Assembly: GCA_000433635.1 (NCBI GenBank)
Contig: HF997832.1
Coordinates: 1 to 7,314 of the forward strand
Source: Ruminococcus sp. CAG:254
GTDB lineage: Bacteria; Bacillota; Clostridia; Oscillospirales; Ruminococcaceae
Direction of reading: 5' to 3'
Length of the DNA stretch: 7,314 bases
The notes beneath the pieces are model-generated. The model was not told the origin of the DNA. It saw nothing but the letters and a program-made list of their open reading frames with translations, and searched no databases. The position numbers and the translations under genes are program-made. This document shows positions 4,881 to 7,314 of the stretch, piece after piece. Numbering within the stretch: position 1 is the stretch's first letter; each line of letters begins with the position of its first letter.

Positions 4881-5999
4881 TTGTATGACATATTCGGCAC
4901 CCCATTTGGCTGGATTATGCGGCTGATTTATCAGCTTGTCAATAACTATGGTGTCGCAATTGTCCTCTTTACAATCATCACCAAGATTTTGCTGTTCCCG
5001 ATTTCTTATAAACAGCAGAAGAATACGCTGCGGATGCAGCTGATACAGCCGAAGCTGAAAAAATTACAGGCAAAATATAAGGACAAGCCGCAGGAATTGC
5101 AGCAAGCACAGATGCATCTGTATCAGGAAGAACACGTCAACCCGATGTCCTCCTGTCTGCCAATGTTCTTACAGTTCTTCCTGCTGTTCGGCGTGTTGGA
5201 CGTTGTCTATAAGCCATTGACACATATTTTGCATTACAGCAAAAGTGTGATTTCCAGGGTCGTAGAAATTTCTACACAAGTTTTAAGTGCTAATGATATT
5301 AAGCAATATACTGGACTACGTCAAGAATTAGGTGTATTGAAAGCATTTCAGGAAAATCCATCTGCTTTTGGAAATGTTGATACGTTTGATGTTTCAAAAG
5401 TATCAGACTTCATGGAACATTTTACTGTATTCGGTGTAAACCTCGGCGATACTCCAAAATGGCATCCGGAAGTTTGGAATACCTCCGCAGTCATTCTGTT
5501 CTGTATTCCGCTGCTCTCCGGTATTTTACAGCTGATTATGACCATCTATATGCAGATTATGCAGAAGAAGCGGGGCACAGCACCAGAACAGAACATGGGT
5601 TGCATGAACGTCATGCTGTATGTAATGCCGCTGTTCTCTGTTTGGTTTGCCTTTCAGGTATCTGCCGGTGTTGGTTTCTACTGGGCTTGTTCGTCCTTCT
5701 TCTCGCTGTTGCAGACCATCGGTCTGAATCTCTACTTTACACCGGAACGGGGTGCAAAGATTATTGAGAAGGAAAACAAGAAGATGGAAGCCCGTTATGC
5801 TGCCGGAAAGCAGTCCTTTACGGAACGGGTGATGAATCAGAATGCTGGTGCAGCCAGAGTACAGGAAACCGAAAAGACCAAGAATATGTCGAATCGGGAA
5901 CTGTCTTCTTACAATAAGCAGAAGATTCAGGAAGCCAGAAAGCGAATGGCAGAAAAATACGGTGAAACATATGAGGAAGATTCCTCGGATGAGGATTGA
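4881..5999 (+). CDS. yidC: Membrane protein insertase YidC/Oxa1/SpoIIIJ family
   Basis: The product inserts and folds membrane proteins, alone or with SecYEG. The protein is 372 residues from the TTG start used here. Five membrane segments are visible at about 12-42, 92-111, 200-225, 242-260 and 262-286, with a large outside loop (112-197) between the first pair and the rest. A Lys (35) in TTKILLFPI-like context occupies the place of the positive charge in the hydrophilic groove. There is no lipobox signal peptide, unlike Bacillus SpoIIIJ. The tail (287-372) is charged, first basic and then acidic. The start is uncertain: the only good ribosome site, AGAAAGG (4855-4861), is about 16 nt from the TTG but correctly spaced for an in-frame ATT at 4872, and a stop at 4863 forbids anything further upstream. 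Bases 5281-5400 are markedly AT-rich. Confidence 0.95.
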   Translation: MYDIFGTPFGWIMRLIYQLVNNYGVAIVLFTIITKILLFPISYKQQKNTLRMQLIQPKLKKLQAKYKDKPQELQQAQMHLYQEEHVNPMSSCLPMFLQFFLLFGVLDVVYKPLTHILHYSKSVISRVVEISTQVLSANDIKQYTGLRQELGVLKAFQENPSAFGNVDTFDVSKVSDFMEHFTVFGVNLGDTPKWHPEVWNTSAVILFCIPLLSGILQLIMTIYMQIMQKKRGTAPEQNMGCMNVMLYVMPLFSVWFAFQVSAGVGFYWACSSFFSLLQTIGLNLYFTPERGAKIIEKENKKMEARYAAGKQSFTERVMNQNAGAARVQETEKTKNMSNRELSSYNKQKIQEARKRMAEKYGETYEEDSSDED

Positions 6000-6060
6000 T
6001 GGAACGGAAGGGTGCAGAGATTGCAAAGCCCATCCGTGAAAGAAAGGAGTGCGTGTGCAC

Positions 6061-7197
6061 ATGAGACAGATTTTTACTGCGAAAAAGCTGGAAGATGCAA
6101 AGCGGCAGGCGGTGCAGGCTTTTGGTGTTTCCGAGTCGCAGATTGTTTTTCGGATTCTGGAACAGAAAAAGGGTCTGATGGGAATTGGTGCAAGCGTCAC
6201 GATTGAAGCAATTTATGAACCACCGGTTGCAGCAGTAGAAACACCGGCTCCGGCAGCAGAACCGATGCCAGAACCGCAGGCAGCTGCACCAGTGGTAGAA
6301 GAAACTGTGAAAACGATTACAGAAACAGTTGTAGAACCGGAAACAGATGCAGTCGTAGAAGAAACCGTTTCTGTAACGGAAACTGTAACAGTAACTGAAC
6401 CGGCAGCAGATGCAGAGTCGGAAGCAGTTGCTACAGAATCAGAAGAACCATTGTCGCTGGACAGCCTGACATCGGAACAGCAGGCAGCTGTAAAGCGGGT
6501 ACAGGACTATGTAGCAGCCGTTTATGAAAAGCTGGGCGTTACTGTTACCACAACCCCGAAGGTACAGGAAAACGGTATTCTGCTGGAAATCAGCAGCAAT
6601 AGCCGAGGCGGTACGATTATTGGCAGACGGGGCGAAACCCTCGATGCGATGCAGTATCTCTCTTCCATCATCGCCAACAAGGGTGAAGAAGATTACTGCC
6701 GGATTATTCTGGATAGCAATGGCTATCGGGAAAAGCGTCGCCAGACCCTCGAACACCTTGCAGAACGGCTTGCAAAGACGGTGATTCGTAATCAGCGTGC
6801 AACAACTTTAGAGCCAATGAACCCGTATGAACGGCGGATTATTCATGCAAAGGTTGCAGAGATTGACGGTGTTAGCTCCAAGAGCGTGGGCGAAGATCCA
6901 TACCGGAAGGTAGTCATTTTGCCATTGGATGAAAATGGAGAACCGATTCCGGCACGCCGCTCCAGAGGCAGAAATAACCGCAATGACAACCGGAATGACC
7001 GCAAGGGTGGTTATCGGAATCATGGCAATGGCGGCAATCGGAAACGGAATGGAAATCCGCACCGCAATCGGGAGGAAGAAATTCCGCATAAGCCGACAAA
7101 TTTCGATGATATTATGAGCACAAGCTTTGAAAAAGATTATCGGAAGCCGAAGCCGGAAGATGATTTACAGGTTGGATTGTACGGAAAAATCGAATAA
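6061..7197 (+). CDS. khpB: RNA-binding protein KhpB (Jag, KH and R3H domains)
   Basis: This gene encodes a cytoplasmic RNA-binding protein, known as Jag/EloR/KhpB, that partners KhpA and affects cell elongation and gene expression in Gram-positive bacteria. The protein is 378 residues, longer than many homologues (about 200-330). A Jag N-terminal domain (1-52, ending KKGLMGIGASVTIEA) is followed by a low-complexity acidic Thr/Val/Glu/Ala linker (55-130). A KH domain (about 140-225) has the GRRG loop (188-191). An R3H domain (about 226-290) carries R258-x3-H262 in MNPYERRIIH. The tail (about 299-338) is rich in Arg, Asn and Gly. ATG 6061 is chosen, 11 nt after AAAGGAG (6043-6049); an in-frame GTG at 6055 with a 5-nt spacer is possible. 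It is the last gene of the operon; a terminator follows 20 nt after the stop. Confidence 0.95.
   Translation: MRQIFTAKKLEDAKRQAVQAFGVSESQIVFRILEQKKGLMGIGASVTIEAIYEPPVAAVETPAPAAEPMPEPQAAAPVVEETVKTITETVVEPETDAVVEETVSVTETVTVTEPAADAESEAVATESEEPLSLDSLTSEQQAAVKRVQDYVAAVYEKLGVTVTTTPKVQENGILLEISSNSRGGTIIGRRGETLDAMQYLSSIIANKGEEDYCRIILDSNGYREKRRQTLEHLAERLAKTVIRNQRATTLEPMNPYERRIIHAKVAEIDGVSSKSVGEDPYRKVVILPLDENGEPIPARRSRGRNNRNDNRNDRKGGYRNHGNGGNRKRNGNPHRNREEEIPHKPTNFDDIMSTSFEKDYRKPKPEDDLQVGLYGKIE
6292..6414 (+). repeat. Imperfect tandem repeat in the KhpB linker
   Basis: The coding sequence contains two adjacent units of about 20 residues, both starting VVEETV and containing TETV and a later EP (residues 78-97 and 98-118). 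At the DNA level both are built from GTAGAAGAAAC-like and ACAGAAAC/ACGGAAAC-like blocks. The repeat lies wholly in the disordered acidic linker between the Jag-N and KH domains and probably arose by slippage or duplication. Confidence 0.6.
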
Positions 7198-7216
7198 GTG
7201 CAAATGCAGCATGAGG

Positions 7217-7247
7217 AAGAGCAGGGCGGTACGTCCTGCTCTTTTTT
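7217..7247 (+). terminator. Operon-end intrinsic terminator after khpB
   Basis: A 9-bp stem AAGAGCAGG/CCTGCTCTT (7217-7225 with 7235-7243), extendable inward by G-T and C-G pairs, runs into a T-tract (7242-7247). It lies 20 nt after the khpB stop. This ends the operon before any mnmE (trmE) gene, which often follows jag in Firmicutes; none starts in the remaining sequence. Confidence 0.9.
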
Positions 7248-7280
7248 GTAAGGGGAATATATATAGGGCTGCTGGGAGCG

Positions 7281-7313
7281 AGCCGCAGGCAAATAAAAGT
7301 TTTTCGGTGCAGC
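7281..7313. repeat. Right copy of the flanking repeat, inverted
   Basis: Positions 7281-7313 match the reverse complement of 64-97 at 31 of 34 aligned positions (two substitutions and one indel). The neighbouring bases 7267-7280 also allow a GGCT/AGCC stem, in the place of the 94-111 stem of the left copy, though with different loop bases. The window ends inside the element, so its remaining hairpins, if present, are not visible. Confidence 0.65.
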
Positions 7314-7314
7314 A

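Overview
The window is the replication-origin region of a low-to-mid-GC Gram-positive bacterium, most likely a clostridial gut-type Firmicute near Ruminococcus (Oscillospiraceae/Ruminococcaceae). The placement rests on the order dnaN-dnaA-rpmH-rnpA-yidD-yidC-jag, strong AAAGGAG ribosome sites, frequent GTG/TTG starts, a YidC without a lipoprotein signal, and overall protein character. The genus is inference; no rRNA gene is present.

Layout, left to right. 1-134: end of an intergenic region holding one copy of a hairpin-rich repeat. 135-1235 (minus): dnaN, the sliding clamp. 1236-1955: a 720-bp gene-free stretch dense in DnaA boxes, with an AT-rich segment, a TAG trinucleotide array (DnaA-trio) and boxes next to it; this is the unwinding half of oriC. 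1956-3320 (minus): dnaA, the initiator. 3321-3744: a second cluster of DnaA boxes plus the dnaA promoter, one box lying inside the promoter spacer. 3745-3987: a perfect-consensus promoter and a roughly 207-nt structured leader. 3988-7197 (plus): rpmH (L34), rnpA (RNase P protein), yidD, yidC and jag/khpB, closed by a strong terminator. 7281-7313: a second, inverted copy of the repeat seen at the left end.

The origin is bipartite, with boxes on both sides of dnaA as in Bacillus subtilis. DnaA binds the boxes, autoregulates its own promoter, and opens the DNA at the trio/AT-rich element near dnaN; DnaN is the clamp loaded afterwards. The rightward operon groups translation and RNA maturation (L34, RnpA) with membrane protein biogenesis (YidD, YidC) and the RNA-binding protein KhpB. 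An internal terminator after rpmH probably makes L34 far more abundant than the downstream products.

No wholly new gene system is seen. The less ordinary points are a two-flavoured DnaA box family (TGTGGAAA and TGTTGAAA), a terminator-like hairpin with a DnaA box at its apex inside oriC, a two-codon ORF overlapping the dnaA start, the structured rpmH leader, a possible ATT start and an AT-rich patch in yidC, and inverted repeats flanking the whole block.
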